Shown: positions 1-31,767, counted from the first letter of the stretch. The stretch is DNA of 64,000 nt from Atrina japonica (GCA_030159075.1 BROG01000344.1:124001-188000); one strand, 5' to 3'. Notes: generated by a model not told the origin, from the sequence alone. Numbers and translations are program-made.

Positions 1-305
1 TGCCGATTGTTAATTAGTTAGCTAAGGTAAATGTAAACCGTCAGTGCCGATTGTTAATCAGTTAGATACTGACAATTTCAGCATATTTAGAAATAAGATT
101 ATTTGACATTATAAACAAAGATGTACCGGTACGCACTATCGATTAATTGTGCCTGTGCATAGTATCCAATCACACATAGTAATCCAAAAACTAGGAGAAT
201 CCGCAGCATGTTTTCCTATAAAATAACAACAATACAACAAACACAACAAATTAACACATGTTGTACAACATAATGCTTTTATTTTTTACAAATCGTCTCA
301 AACTC

Positions 306-560
306 AATGTTTGACGTCCCACACAAGAATTTTTCATTTAAATGAAGACGTTACCAATGCCGGTGAAGAACATCAGAGTTTGGCCTATGCTCGGCACTTA
401 CTGCCATTGAGCAGTGAGGGTTCTTTAACGTGCCAACACCTACTGTGATACGGGACCTCGGTTTTTACTGTCTCATCCGAAGGACAGGAATCCGACCTGC
501 CGCCGGCTGGACTCCAACTCACGGCCTCGGGATAAGAGACGAGCGCGCCACCAACTGAAT
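306..560 (-). mobile_element. SINE family 1 copy
   Basis: Head CAGTTGGTGGCGCGCTCGTC and GAGTTGGAGTCCAGCCGG, then body and the end at ggacgtcaaa near 306. Box B is mutated. Confidence 0.8.
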
Positions 561-1949
561 GTGTTAACTATGTCAGCACAGTGACATAGTTGGTATGCTA
601 AGAACTGCATGTAAGCAATTCTGTTAAAACGAAGATCGCAAGGATTGTATTTTGGGGATTTTTCAGTAGTTTTAGTATGCATAAAAATGTTAATCACATA
701 GGCACATTTCTAATTTATGCATCACAGAAAAAATAACAATGGGTCTAATACTTTCATAGTCGCTTAAATAATGATAATGAGTCCTTGCAATCAAATGGAA
801 TTCCTCTTATCTTAATATATTACATTGAAAAGGTATAACAATTCGTTGTTTTGTTTCTGAAATGACAGTATAATATCACTTAGTAAAATTGTAAAAGTAA
901 CCAGAGGCAAGTTTGCCCTTAAACGTAGACGAACGTTAATAATTTTTATTTACGTATTTTCAGTTTCACTTAACGTCGCTAACGTACACTTACATGTTAA
1001 TGTAGCTACTAGTATATGTTTTGTAAAATTAGTAGTATTTTGGAGTAGGCGTAGACTCAGACGTAAGTTTTTACGTAGGAAGAAAGATAGGACCTTTAGT
1101 AAAACTCACCTCAGACGCATGGTATTCATTTAGGCCTCAAGGAAATATTACAACTTTCAGTGAAAATATCAACATAATGCCCAACTGGCCCCTGTATTGT
1201 AGAAGTTTACACATGAGATTACAAAGTTTACTTACTGTTTGCCAGACTTTCTGCTGCACCACTAACACACAAACTGATCAGATTGAAAATTCTACTTAAA
1301 TACAAGGGTGAAAATGCAATTCAATTTGATGGATCAGTTATTCATTAGTATAAAATGAATATATGTTTGGATGACTGAGTTTAGTTCATCAATAAATGTT
1401 TACCCATAAACAAGATGTCGACACTGCATCAAATGTGTTATAATTTTATAATTATATTCAGATATTTAAGGATTATTTGAATCATGCACAAAAGTTTAGT
1501 ACAGTGACATAAATTGTTTCAGAAATGCAGAAATATGTCTTTTGAAAATATATGCACCAAAACAAGTAATGAATTATTGAAAAATATACACAAACACATC
1601 CATCTTGACGGATAACATCATGGGTTTCACCTATTTTCATATCATTATGAACCAAACCCCAAACAAAATTGTGACTCGGTGCGTTTTCCAATAATTAAAC
1701 ACCTATTTACATTTAAATGATAAATAAGGATTTGTACTTACTTTTCGTCGTTAGTAAATATAATGCATTTTTGACATTTTCTAGAACATAGCCTAATATA
1801 TGAAAGATTGTTTGAGATTGTAACAGATTTTTTTAACGACGCATTTCTCCGTTGTGGATTGATTGATGTAACATACCAAAAGTTGTGTTTCCATTGTTAT
1901 ATCATGCTTCAGAAAATACTTTTCAAATTGTTGATAGGCTATAACCAAT
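561..1949. other. No gene recognised
   Basis: AT-rich sequence with frequent stops on both strands. Longest open frame 69 codons, no motif. At 1-66 there is a 45-bp-offset direct repeat of tgccgattgttaat. Confidence 0.6.
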
Positions 1950-2175
1950 GATATGACCAAAATTTATCTGTGTCCACACGAACAAATTGGGTATAACTCA
2001 TATGGACTCATGGCGAGTGTGACCTTTGAACAGGGAATGCTTACTCCTTTAAGTCACTTGATTCCAGTTCTAGATTTACATAGTCCGTGTTTGTCAAATA
2101 TTGACCAGATTTGTATATATATCCTGGACATCCTGAAATTAATAATTTGGTATCTGAGATTTTTATTTGTTTGAC
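1950..2175 (+). mobile_element. Diverged Penelope-like tail
   Basis: Shows the tail blocks in order but degenerate: tcatggcgagtgtgacc, caggga-atgcttactcct, gtccgtgtttgtc, ccagatttgtatatatatcc, tggacatcctgaa and ggtatctgagatttttat. Confidence 0.75.
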
Positions 2176-2322
2176 TCAAATTTATTGCCGTTATCCGTTA
2201 TTCAAAAATTGATCACATTGTTTCTGACTGTGGAAGTACAAATATGAGCAACATCTGACTATCTGTGCTTAATTGGAACCACTGTCACATTGACATAGTT
2301 GTCCATGTTGTATAACTGAATT

Positions 2323-4455
2323 GTGATCGAAACCAGGAACGAACATCCTTACATTGATGACACATGCGGTGGTGGTTCTCTCTACTCTACTCTACTCGAT
2401 GTGTCACTATTTCATATCATCCCTTTCTGCAACACTGGATGTTTTATTAATAGTAATGTCAACAACAAAAGCCTCTTTAATTCAAGTAGCATAATGTTGA
2501 CTGGAGATTTGAATACCAGAACCGGTGCGTTATGCTATTATACAGAGAAGTTCGTTAACGTAAGTCTTAATTCTGGTTACATGTCAATTACATGGCTCAA
2601 AGGCTGTATATGTCCTGTTTATAAAAGTGGTGACCCTACAAAACCTGTGAATTATAGACCTATCACAATTTTAAATTGTGTTGGAAAATTATTCACGGCT
2701 AAGCGTCTAGATGACTATGTGTCACAATTCTGTATTTTGTCTAAAATCGGACCGGATTTCGGAGTGATTATTGTACTATAGACAATATTTTTATTTCAAA
2801 TTCAATAATTGAAATTCATAAATTTAGACAGAAGAAGCTATTTTGTGCATTTATAGACTTCTCTAAGGCTTTTGACACTGTTTGGCGTACAGGTTTTACG
2901 AACAAGCTACTTAGAAGCAGAATTAATGGGATAATTTTTAATGTGATTCTAAATATGTTAAAATGTATCAAACTGTATATTAAGTTTAACGGTACCTTAT
3001 TTTTTTCAACATTTTAAATTGTGAAAACAGAGTGAGACGGTCAAAATTTGTCGCCACTATTTTTTCTTTGTTCCTGAATAATTTGAAAAGTTTTTTGTAA
3101 CAAGGTAAAGGTATAGAGTTAAACGATAGGGAAATTATTGATCAGTGTGTAACATTTATATGTTTTGTGTTACGCTGATGACACAGTTGTTATTGCTGAT
3201 AGTGTAAATGATCTACAGCGAAATCTGAATAGTTTTGAAAAGTACTGTACAGAATATAAGTTTTTTAACTTGAATGTCAACAAAACAAAAATTGTTATGT
3301 TTAATAGCAGAGGTAGATCTAATGACCGGTTTTATATGAACAATGAAATGATAGATAGAGATTGTAGATTGTTACAAATATCTCGGCATTACCTTTAAAA
3401 AGACAGGTGCCTTTGCTGCAACAAAAGTAAACCTGGTTGAGCAAGCTAGGAAAGCCAGGTACGCACTTTATACTAGGATTGCCACACTAAACTTGTCAAT
3501 AGATTGTCATTTGCTACTTTTTTAGTACCAATTTTATTATATAATATGGTTGTGAACTTTGGGGTTTTTCCAATACAGAATTTATTGAGAATTTACATTT
3601 GGAATTTTTATCAAATATTCTTGGAGTTAAAAAGATTGTAAACCTAAATTGATGCTGTATAGTGAAACTGGTTGTTCCCCATTAAATGTACAAATTCAGA
3701 CTCTAATGGTGAGGTATTGGGGCAGAATTCTTTCGAATGAAAAGAAACTCACTCGTGTAATTTATATATTTTTATTACAAAAAAGCATTTCTGATGATTT
3801 TCATAGTCTTTGGTTACAGGCTGTTAGTCAATTTTAGAAGATATGTGGTAATGAGTGATGTATGGTATCGGCAAACTTTTTGTAATATCAACTGGCTAAA
3901 ACATGTTATTAAGCAAATATATTCTGGTAAATGTTTACAAGCAAGGTCACAGACGATTGAGAATTCAAGTAAATGCTCTTTGTAGAAACTACTTTAGACT
4001 GAATTAAACCTAGAAAGTAACTTAATAAGTAGCATTCCTAATTATTATAAAAAGTTTTTAACAAGGAATAGAACAAACCATCGCTTCCCTATTGAGTTTG
4101 GCAGATGGGATAATGTAGCAAGAAACTATAGGAAATGTGTTCTATGCAATGCAGACAAATACCATTACTTATTGATATGTAATCATTCCTCCGACACAAG
4201 ACATTTATACACTGATACTGTTTTTTTTTTTTTATACTTAACCGAATTTCTTTAAGTTTGTTAATCTTATGACAACTAGATACAACACTCTAGTACTGAA
4301 ACTTACAAATTCATTGCTTATATCATGAAGTTCCTTGCAGATTTATAGAATGAGAACATATTTAACTTGTATAACTTGCTAACCACGTCACGTTAATGAT
4401 TTCTCTGTTCAACCCCATATACCATATATATCACCTGGGGTTATTTTAAATAAAG
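2323..4455 (+). pseudogene. Non-LTR retrotransposon (LINE) remnant
   Basis: RT motifs in order but in several frames: GCICPVYKSGDPTKPVNYRP (about 2,605-2,664), LFCAFIDFSKAFDTVW (2,840-2,885), CYADDTVVIAD (3,166-3,198; catalytic YADD kept), KTKIVMFNSRG, a thumb-like LEQARKARYALYTRI equivalent (3,440-3,480), ILLYGCELWGF-like (3,530-3,570), and a C-terminal CVLCNADKYHYLLICNH region (4,136-4,190). The 3' end is aataaagaattgaatattgac followed by (TA)n. Multiple stops and frameshifts; no intact endonuclease ORF was found. Confidence 0.85.
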
Positions 4456-4466
4456 AATTGAATATT

Positions 4467-4469
<3 letters not shown>

Positions 4470-4507
<38 letters not shown>

Positions 4508-4518
4508 TATATATATAT

Positions 4519-4556
<38 letters not shown>
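4470..4556. repeat. (TA)n microsatellite
   Basis: TA repeat with two ttatatatt interruptions, at the 3' end of the LINE remnant. Confidence 0.95.
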
Positions 4557-4799
4557 ACAATACTATTTACCAGTACACATTAAACTCTAATTATAATAAT
4601 CCGTTAACAATACTGATGAACCTTATAACGAATAATTCCTTGCTCAACACAATTATAAAATATAACAAAAAGATCATACCAATCATATTTAAGGGTTAAA
4701 AGTGCTCATCTCTGAATGTGATCATAACAATACCGTCATGTGATAAATTTAAACTTTAAATGTTCAGTTTGTGAGCAGATTGATACAATAAATACATGT

Positions 4800-4990
4800 T
4801 TATGTTTGTTTATTGTTGTTTAACGTCCCATTCAAGAATCTTTCACTCATATGGAGACGTCACCAAATGCCGGTGAAGGACTTCAAATTTTGGTCTATGC
4901 TCGGCACTTACGGCCATTGAGCAGTGAGGATTCTTTAACGTGCCGACACCTACTGTGACACGGGACCTCGGTTTTTACTGTCTCATCAAA
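4800..4990 (-). mobile_element. SINE family 1 copy, head missing
   Basis: Body and tail only (tttgtttattgttgtttaac to tactgtctcatc). The tRNA head is absent; sequence changes abruptly at about 4,988. Confidence 0.8.
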
Positions 4991-6060
4991 TTGCGAAATA
5001 TTACTCCGACGTCGGTGATTACGTTTACAAATGATACTTTTTGTTAAAATTCATTACTTGTATCTAACACATAAATGAGACACTGTTGAATGCATTGTGG
5101 AATCTATAGAAAATACAACAACAAAAATTAAAGTTTCTAGTTCTGGAATCTATCAGATAATGTTTGTATTCAGCAGACATGGAATATTTATATTCCTGTT
5201 CAATCAGACCATCAATCTAAAAGATTCGTTTATCAGTATGTATTATACACCTTCATTTGAATTTAAATTTTACAAATTATAATAAATTAGCATAATGATA
5301 ATAATAAAACTAACCAAAAATAATTAGTTAACATAAATCTATAAACAGTGTCATCTAAATGTATACAACAGCAGTAAATAAGTCTACAGACACACCTACT
5401 TCATTCTTTTTTTTCTTATTTAACAACGTGAAGAAACAAAAAGCAAAAAGACGGATGTCACGTCGGCGTCAGGGACTATGTCTGTTTTTATACGCTATTT
5501 ATCAGCTATCGTTCTTATGTAGGTCATGTTTTTCCATGTATTCTTTCCTAATCTTTTATGGTGGCTCACTTGTGCCATTTCTTACTTTCGGCTCGAAAAG
5601 GACAACATTTAAACATTTTTCTCAGAAAAACGAAAACAAAAGATGAAATGTCATTCTTTCGGAATGAAATATCTGAAAACGAAAATACATAACTCCACCA
5701 CGGAGTTATGTGACATACTTTCAACGAGTTAGATGTAGGAACGATTACAAATATGTAACAAATATGTACACCTTTGTGATGATGCAAGCGGAAAAAAACT
5801 AAAATAATATTATTTTTGTTTGTGCGGCGCATTAATATAATGTCTGTTACAAGACCTATGGTTAAAAATGATTTTTTAAATAATTTTCTTTGTTTGATAA
5901 AAGGCACAGGGTTTGCAATAATACATGTATTGGAAATACAAGTCATGTATTTTTAATTTCGCATGTACTGACTGACCTCAGGTGAGTGATATTAGGGCCT
6001 CCATGGATTTGATCAACCAACATATTTCTATGAACAGTCATTCACAAACATAATAACCGT
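4991..6060. other. No gene recognised
   Basis: Open frames up to 126 codons (minus strand 5,946-5,566) have no recognisable domain and no coding-like composition. A perfect 9-bp hairpin cataactcc/ggagttatg lies at 5,687-5,709. Confidence 0.5.
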
Positions 6061-6066
6061 CTACCC

Positions 6067-6230
6067 GTCTTAATGCTACCCGTCAAACATAATAACCGTC
6101 TACACATCTTAATGCTACCCGTCAAACATAATAACCGTCTACACGCCTTAATGCTACCCGTCAAACATAATAACCGTCTACCCGTCTTAATGCTACCCGT
6201 CAAACATAATAACCGTCTACCCGTCTTATT
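6067..6230. repeat. 39-bp tandem repeat
   Basis: Four full units and a partial of taatgctacccgtcaaacat + aataaccgtctacccgtct. Frame is kept (13 residues per unit) only because the unit is divisible by three. Confidence 0.9.
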
Positions 6231-6261
6231 TTGTCGAGGATCATATAATTCTCATTCAGGA

Positions 6262-6365
6262 ATATGAAAATTACAAATCTGGACATTAAGTAAACACGGA
6301 CCTCTGGAAATTGAGAGGTGGGATCGGATGCCATGGAGGAGTAAGGCTGCTTTGTTGACCCGTCA
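6262..6365 (-). mobile_element. Penelope-like tail fragment
   Basis: Inverted tail pieces: acaaatctggacatt, acacggacctctgga, gaggtgggatcggatgccat and ggaggagtaag. Confidence 0.65.
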
Positions 6366-6837
6366 CAATTGCGGCGGAGAAATGTATCCATCTGCAACTG
6401 TAGACAATTGCTAACTTATTTCACAAGACTTTCCGTCTCAGTTGATAACGAATCATCCTTCAGCGGACGGTCAGACACAACTATAACATATGTATTTTGC
6501 GAAAAGCAAACGTGATCAGTGTTAACTCATTCAGCCCCAAATAACACATTTGGACTGGTCTAAATGACTGATTTACAATCAACTGTTTGATGTCCCAGTA
6601 TTCAAGCTGTTAGACCTCTGTCCCTTTGAGTGTGGTCGTTGAGCATTTTGACCCAGAGTAGATCAACATATCCAAAATCCGTAATTATTCAACAATGGGG
6701 GAAATTTGTACATGTATCGGCATTAGATTTTGCACGATTCTGTATGGAAATTTACAAAAATAATGGCATTTTGCCAAGACACATTTGTATAAAAATAAAA
6801 ACTAATCTAGATAGAATGACGACAATATTTGACTGGT

Positions 6838-7005
6838 AGGTCAATATCGGAAGATTGAAAACAGCATCACGTGTTCACCTAGCTTGTATTGGCTATGATG
6901 ATATATTTACCTGCCGTATATATAGGTAGGTCAATATAATAAGACTGAAAACAGCATAGTGTTTACCTAGCTTGTATTAGGTATGACCTAATGTGTATAT
7001 AGGTA
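6838..7005. repeat. Two diverged units of about 85 bp
   Basis: ggtaggtcaatat, agattgaaaacagcat and ttcacctagcttgtattggc occur at 6,838 and again at 6,926. Confidence 0.75.
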
Positions 7006-7846
7006 TATCGGAACAAGGTGTTCACAATTATATCGCATCGTTTCATGTTCATTGGTTGTTGAAGTTGAAAACTCGCAGGGCATTCACGTTCCACAATCTA
7101 ATTATTCAGAGCACTGAAAGTACTGATACGAGTGGTAATTGTTAAGTTTTAAGGAGGTATAATTAGAGACAAAAATAACTGTATTTTTCTGGTATAATAC
7201 ACCAGAGACGTTTCCGAATACACTCAATACTGAGAGATGTACATGGTGTAGGCTACATATGTTTGAAAGATATTGCAGGTTGATTTCAATAAAGGTTACC
7301 AACCTTTTTTAGTGAGGATATGCAGCATGTTATTTCCAGGGCTAACGAATTAGCAAAAACTTGCGTTCATCACGCAATTTCATCACCAAATAAATGCAAT
7401 CACGACCATGAAAACATCACAATTTTTCACATTCTTTACCATTAATATCACACGTGTGTACCACTAATGTGTGTTATAACAAACTACAAAGGTCGGCAAT
7501 ATTATTATAAAGCATTATGTTTATATGTATACATCGCTGCACAGATATTCAATTCCCTATGCGACGGAACAGTGTTGTCCTAGCCTTAAATTGTACTTCC
7601 CTCAGTAGCACTTACTCTCTAGGTCAATATAAGCACATGTAAAACATTTTCCCAACTTCAAAGACTGCCGCGAGTTTCTCATCAGTTACGATCACGTATG
7701 CGACACAGCTTCTTATGTCCAACTTCACAGCGAGATGTCAATATATAGTAAATGACACGCGACTCGAACAAAAACCGATTTGAATAAAAATTGTAAACAG
7801 TCTGGCCAATCAGTTTTAATGTCAACTTTGTCACAAGTGTATAATG

Positions 7847-8217
7847 TTAAAGGAGCATTAGCTGCGTTATATTTTTTCAAAAAACATTTCTTTCCTTTTT
7901 ACTACATGTACTTAGATTGCCGTAGAACAATAAAACCAGAGATATACACAGAAATTCTTAAATCCCTGTATATTTTGTGGAAATAGCTTGAGAAACCCAG
8001 ATTGAATACTATTCACTGGCAACCGATTAATTCAACCTTTTCTATTTGTATATGAAAACAACACTGGACCTGATCTTATTTTCACAGTAATATAAATGTA
8101 TACAAGATTTTTTATGCCTGTGTATAGTTCTTATTTGTTAGTGTACATCAAGAACAAGTAGTAACAGTAGAAAAAAAATCGATTTTTTTTTTATAAAAAC
8201 AGCTAATGCCCCTTTAA
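7847..8217. mobile_element. TTAA-flanked MITE
   Basis: Ends TTAAAGGAGCATTAGCTG and CAGCTAATGCCCCTTTAA, inverted and both bordered by TTAA. The interior includes tatgcctgtgtatagttctt. Related copies at 33,628-33,963 and about 46,730-47,000; fragments at 31,519-31,568 and 32,780-32,800. Confidence 0.7.
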
Positions 8218-8229
8218 GTAATAACTGAA

Positions 8230-9005
8230 AGGTAACATTTGAAAGTAAATTTGAAATAGTTTTTTTTTGGAACACCTTGCTGTTTACCGGAAGAACAAAC
8301 ATGGCTCAATGATCGAATGACAGTAGGAAGCAGATCGCTTTGTTTATGTTTTGGAAGGGGCTTGATCTTTGTAAAATGGAATAACTTTTGGATTTACTAT
8401 GGATGAACTAACAAATTCTCTGTTTGTTGCAGATGTATAATTTTCTTGAAACGTCCGTAGACACGGTATACACAAAAGTACAGGTAAGATTCGATGAGTT
8501 TTGTTCAGCCTCTGGGACTTCGCACGTTTCGCGTTGCGAGTACAGATATACAATGACGACCGACATAGCTAGTCCGCCTTTTATACCTGCTGTGGGACTT
8601 GATTACAAATATGTCAGCTGTAAGGGGATTTGAAGTGGAAATGTTTCAAAACATTTTTTTCAACACACATTTTTTTTTATTAAAAGTTCAAAAGCTTTTT
8701 ATCTTCGAAGTTCAGCTTTAAGGACGCCGGACTGACTTTTTATAGAATATTTTCCGACCTATATTTTTTAGCGATTTGATACTTTTTACGTCAATTCAAA
8801 AAGCAAATATCTACGAATAAAATTGCGATTTGGAAATTTCAATCTAGAAGCCGAGTTTATGTTGCTGAAATGCACGTGCATGTGTAATTTTCAGTCAATA
8901 TAACATGTTATTAATCCGATATTGTAAAATGTGCTTTGAATTGATCCTCAGAAATCCACTTATGACAATATTACCGAGTTGAAGGAACATAAAGCGAGTT
9001 GATGG
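8230..9005. other. Unclassified, possibly repetitive
   Basis: Overlapping 69-codon frames on both strands at 8,344-8,633 without a known motif. May belong to a longer repeat next to the TTAA-MITE. Confidence 0.4.
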
Positions 9006-9011
9006 AACATC

Positions 9012-9475
9012 AACTCGTAAAAACGATCTCTCTTTGCTCCTGTTTGCCGATACGTTGTGTAGAGAACCTGATGTAACCGATTATGGGATCACATGCGAGT
9101 GACCCCGTAGATGGGTCATGTTTGACCAATGAAAAAGATGCTTATGCGATCTTATAAATTAATGGAATGGTAAGGAGATGTTAATATTATACACATAAGA
9201 AACAACAATGAACACAGAAAATCTGGTATAGAAAATTCCTTCCATAACCCTGGATAGGATCAAATCAGCATAGATGCCCTTAAGAGTCTCCGGACTGATA
9301 ATTTTGATAGAAATTAGTTTTATTTCTTTATCATTCGATATTTTCTCAAGACATTGTAAGTCGTATTTTCAATGATTGAACAGTACTACAAGAGGTTACT
9401 CCAACGTGACCCTACAACGGGTTTTTTTTTTAATCATCTACGTGACATATCAGAACATAGCAGTCCATGTTTTAT
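9012..9475. mobile_element. Foldback transposon, diverged copy
   Basis: Same layout as 57,791-58,276: aacgatctctctttgctcc, gggatcacatgcgagtgacc and gaccaatgaaaaaga on the left; gtaagtcgtattttcaatga and acgtgacatatcagaacata on the right. Confidence 0.7.
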
Positions 9476-11230
9476 ATGAACCTTGCAGTTTCGTTTACAG
9501 ACTTCTTTGCACTTCATGTGTATTATTGAACTTTGTTTGTTAGTTTGTTTTTTTTTTGTCGTTTTTGTCATTAAATTGCTAATGTAAAATGGGCAGTAAT
9601 TAGAATAGGGTTACCCAGACAACTCACGATGAAACTTCATTTCTGACAGCCGAATTGTCAGTTTTTGTAAAACGTTCACAGGGTAAGCCCTTAAAAGGTG
9701 ACTATCAATCTTTGTGATTTTAGTTTTTGTTAATTTCAATGTTTATTCATATCCCTCCAAGATTTTTCAACTAGTATACAGGCATCTTTAAGTATTTTTG
9801 AAGTGCCACAAACTAACACCTATACAAGTGTTGTGAATATTCTTAATCATGCCTCATCTATTAAATCAAGGGATCGTGATTGGGAATAATCTTTGAATGA
9901 CTAATGATCTTCACTTCAAATGTCCATGATTTTGCTTAATAAGCCATTTAGTCACTACCGTAGTACAGGAATGAAAACTCTAACCTGACACTCCTACTAA
10001 ACATCCTTTTTTTATTGATTATTTTTTACCATATATTTCAGTTTTGCAAAGGCTCATGAACTCCACCTCGAAAATCAAACTACATATATTAGCATTGACA
10101 AACACAAACTGCTGGAAAATGGAGTCGCAGGATCAGTTGCCATGAAGAAGGAGTGAATTCCCTCCATCAAACATTAACGACCCATGTATAGACAGTACAA
10201 ATTGCATCGTATAACCTTTTGTCAAAGCCAATGTAAGTTGTAATAGACCACCTATTGAAAAAAATCAATCACCATTTTTTAAATATCAGAAAATTATACA
10301 TAATGCACACCTGCTAAGCAACAGATAGCAACCACTTGTAATAGGTCACGTAAGTCAATCAGATGACCTAGAATTACACTTTCGAAGGTCATGCAATTGA
10401 TAACCAGAAATTGATTTTTATTTCTATTTATTATAGTCTATGTTTTTATAATGGTTAACATTCTATATAATGAGAAATCTAGACTAATAAACCTCATCCA
10501 CCCCTGAAATACAATGGACCCTCTTTACATATGAGGATGTAAGCTGTTCAATGTGTGTTTTAAGGGGTGAGTGAGTTGACCTAATCAATGACAAAAAAAC
10601 TGTAATTAACATTGTGACTTTTATGTAACATCATGACAAACTAAATTTTATTTGAATTTAAACAAAAAAACAAATATATGTATCACAAATGATCATTAGT
10701 AATAAAATGATTTTAAAATGTGAGAAAAAGCTGCCCATCATATGCAGATTAAAGAAATATGAGCTGTCGTCAAGCTGACACTGGTTATCTTCGTAAAAAA
10801 TAGTTCATTCAAACTAATTGTTATAATTGTTTACTTTTGGACAAGTTTATAACAGAATCCAATTGTTCTTTTGATCACTTTTCAAATGTATACAATAAAA
10901 TATTACAAATATCCGATCCGCATGTAAATTTTTCATCAACGATAGCTCATACTGCTTTAATTGTATTACTTAATTCTATATTAAGGTTCGAGTGTAATAA
11001 AAACCAAAAACAACAAACAAAACACAAAAACACACACATGTTGAACTTGCATGCATTTTATGTATGATGTCTACAACCAAAATGCTAAGTGACATTTCTA
11101 AAAACAAAAATTCGATTTTTCTAAAAATTATACATGTAATAAAAAACACCAATTATCCAGATGTCAATCACCTGGATTTTTTGCTTTTGTGGACGAATGT
11201 AATATTGCTCATTTTGTTCACACTTTTATA
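9476..11230. other. No gene recognised
   Basis: AT-rich intergenic DNA downstream of CHEK2. The longest open frame is 76 codons (10,837-11,067), with no motif. Confidence 0.6.
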
Positions 11231-11235
11231 TCTAT

Positions 11236-11442
11236 TACTATAGTGAGTCCCAGCAAACCTTGGACTGGCAATTTGTGATTAAATGCTAGATTTACAATAG
11301 CCTTGAACACAATCAATATGAAAAAGAGGTTTTATGTTATGACTATGGTTATATTTGATGATTCGCATAAGTATTGTTTCCGCAAGACATCATATTGATG
11401 AAAAACCACTTTCCAGATTTGCTGGGATTCACAGTAAAGTAA
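11236..11442. mobile_element. MITE with GTCCCAGCAAA ends
   Basis: tactatagtgagtcccagca at the left and tttgctgggattcacagta at the right form imperfect terminal inverted repeats. Confidence 0.6.
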
Positions 11443-11499
11443 ACATTCAACTTTTTGTATGTCCAGGGGTCTGAATAATAGATTTTATTATTTTATTAG

Positions 11500-11595
11500 A
11501 GTTTTATACCACACTCAACAGTGTTTCAGTTATTTGATGGTGGCCAATTTTTAACAGTGGCGAACACCAGAAGAGACAATATCAATATTCGGTAG
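11500..11595 (-). mobile_element. SINE family 2 fragment
   Basis: Contains ccacactcaacagtgtttca and gttatttgatggtggcc plus agaagagacaat, matching the 54.65-kb copy. No tRNA head. Confidence 0.5.
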
Positions 11596-11829
11596 TAATC
11601 ACAATTTTGTTTGCATATCATCTGATGGTGCACAAAATCCTAAAATCAAAAACAGCTTTCCTACTATAAGTCAAGATACAGTATCTACCAGTTTCTACTC
11701 TCACACCATATAAGTCACTATCATTTTTAAAGGAGGGAGATACAGTTAAATATGTTTGTTCAAACAGATCTCGAGTTTACACAATTTTGTTAACCCTTAC
11801 AACGCTACAGACATCTCCGTGTTGCTAAA

Positions 11830-11835
11830 TTTATT
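11830..11835 (-). promoter_or_regulatory. Possible CHEK2 polyadenylation signal
   Basis: AATAAA on the minus strand about 300 bases past the CHEK2 stop. Another candidate lies near 11,480-11,496. In DNA this AT-rich the hexamer is common, so this is weak. Confidence 0.3.
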
Positions 11836-12132
11836 CAAAGATGATAACAAAATCCACTGACAAATCTCAATTACACTTTCAACCCTGTCACAATATTAGA
11901 TTGATCTAAATCAATAGAAAAGGAACATTCTATAGGGATACTTAGTGGCAGCAAAATTTAGAGTGCAATTCATGTTCTTCTTGTTTGTTTATAATCCAGA
12001 AAACTAACTTTTACGACTGTGTATGTACAGTACATAATAATGATAATAGCTCCTTTTGGTATTGGAGAATTTCTTGTTCTGATGGTTGTATTTGATGTAA
12101 TCTGTTCCCTCATGGTAACTTTGATCTCATTG

Positions 12133-30314
<18,182 letters not shown>

Positions 30315-31390
30315 ACTGCTATGAGGTCCACTGTCGGATGACACGCTATTTGCCGTATCGGTTTTCGGTGAAACAAACCCACGAGTTTAATGTTAGCTAA
30401 GCTTCTTTTCAATAACCGGATATTTGTAACTTGGCAGACATGCGCACAAACTAGCTTATACTACCATCCATTCTCCGTTATAAGGATCTACAATGGCACT
30501 GTATGCTAATGGATTGATACATCGTTAGTTATTAATTAAAAGTTGTCATGCGCATTTAAGCTTTTCGTTTTAAAAGATAAAATTCTGAAATTTGTTTCGC
30601 TTGTTTTGTGACAAATTTGAGAAATGATAGTACATAATCATGCAAAATATTGCATACAGTTTTTAAATAGAATTTGTATTATAACACGTTAGAATGAGCG
30701 ATATATAAAAGCTTTAACGCTAACACAACGCCTTCTCAGCAGTAAATGAAGAATTGGGTTTTGTAAGTGTAGGCCTATCTCTGAGCAGTAGCTTTTGTAG
30801 AAATGGAAATCCTCCGATGCCCGATTGGAATCCAATAACAAAAATGGATTCAAGAAAAATATAAAACTTAAAATAGTTCTCAACAAACTATAACCTTATT
30901 AATTATAAACGTGGTCAGCCCAGATAACTTGACAGAATAATTAACTTCATTTACTGCCATATTCCATTAAAAAAAACAGTTACGATTACAGTGCAATGGA
31001 GCTAAAACGAATTTGAATTTTGAATGTTATTTTACGCCACACAATTTCTGGGGGGACTTGGCAAGAATGCCATTTGAATGCTCGCGCCGACTCATATGCC
31101 TTGTATAGGCCTAGGTCTAAGCAAGATAGGCACAGGTTTACAGACACAACGAGTCTAAATTAAATCATAACAGGAGAGCTCTACTGTTGCATGCAATCGA
31201 ATAAAGGAAAGATTTTTTACCTGTAAACAATTATAAAAAACAGGTCTATCGTTTTGTTTTTTAATAGAAAAAGTCATGTCGTAAATTTTGAACTTACTGG
31301 ATGAGTGTAAATAATAAATTTACAACATGACAGAACCCATTTATTAGTTAAACCTGTGCCAAAATCACAAAAAGATAAGGTACGATGTAA
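30315..31390. promoter_or_regulatory. CHEK2 upstream region, no clear promoter
   Basis: Would contain the 5' UTR and promoter on the minus strand. No TATA box at a convincing distance and no CpG-rich island. aaaacgaatttgaattttga + atgttat occurs at 31,002 and again at 31,389, a local duplication. Confidence 0.3.
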
Positions 31391-31421
31391 AACGAATTTG
31401 AATTTTGAATGTTATTTTTAC

Positions 31422-31425
<4 letters not shown>

Positions 31426-31461
<36 letters not shown>

Positions 31462-31464
31462 ATA

Positions 31465-31524
<60 letters not shown>

Positions 31525-31607
31525 TGTACATCAAGCAAAAGAAGTCAAAGTAGAAAAAAATCGAAGCTCTCTCTCTCTCTCTCTCTCTCTCACCACAAAC
31601 ACACACT

Positions 31608-31663
<56 letters not shown>
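31426..31663. repeat. (CT)n and (AG)n microsatellite cluster
   Basis: CT runs at 31,426-31,458, 31,468-31,518 and 31,567-31,590, then an AG run at 31,612-31,663. The facing arms can form a hairpin. A TTAA-MITE fragment is trapped at 31,519-31,566. Confidence 0.95.
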
Positions 31664-31667
<4 letters not shown>

Positions 31668-31690
31668 TAGTAAATAAAATTTTAAAAAAT

Positions 31691-31767
31691 ACTAGGTTTA
31701 ACTGCGCCATAACATTAATGAGCATTAAAATAAGCATTAATGAATTTTTGTCGCAGTTAAACCTAGT
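31691..31767. repeat. 77-bp hairpin (MITE)
   Basis: Perfect 16-bp ends actaggtttaactgcg/cgcagttaaacctagt; the centre repeats cattaatg. A single gaacctagttttt remnant lies at 31,857. Confidence 0.65.

Noticed and set aside
6073..6267. 64-codon repeat ORF
   Set aside because: A 39-bp tandem repeat that stays open because its unit is divisible by three; only four units and no unique sequence.
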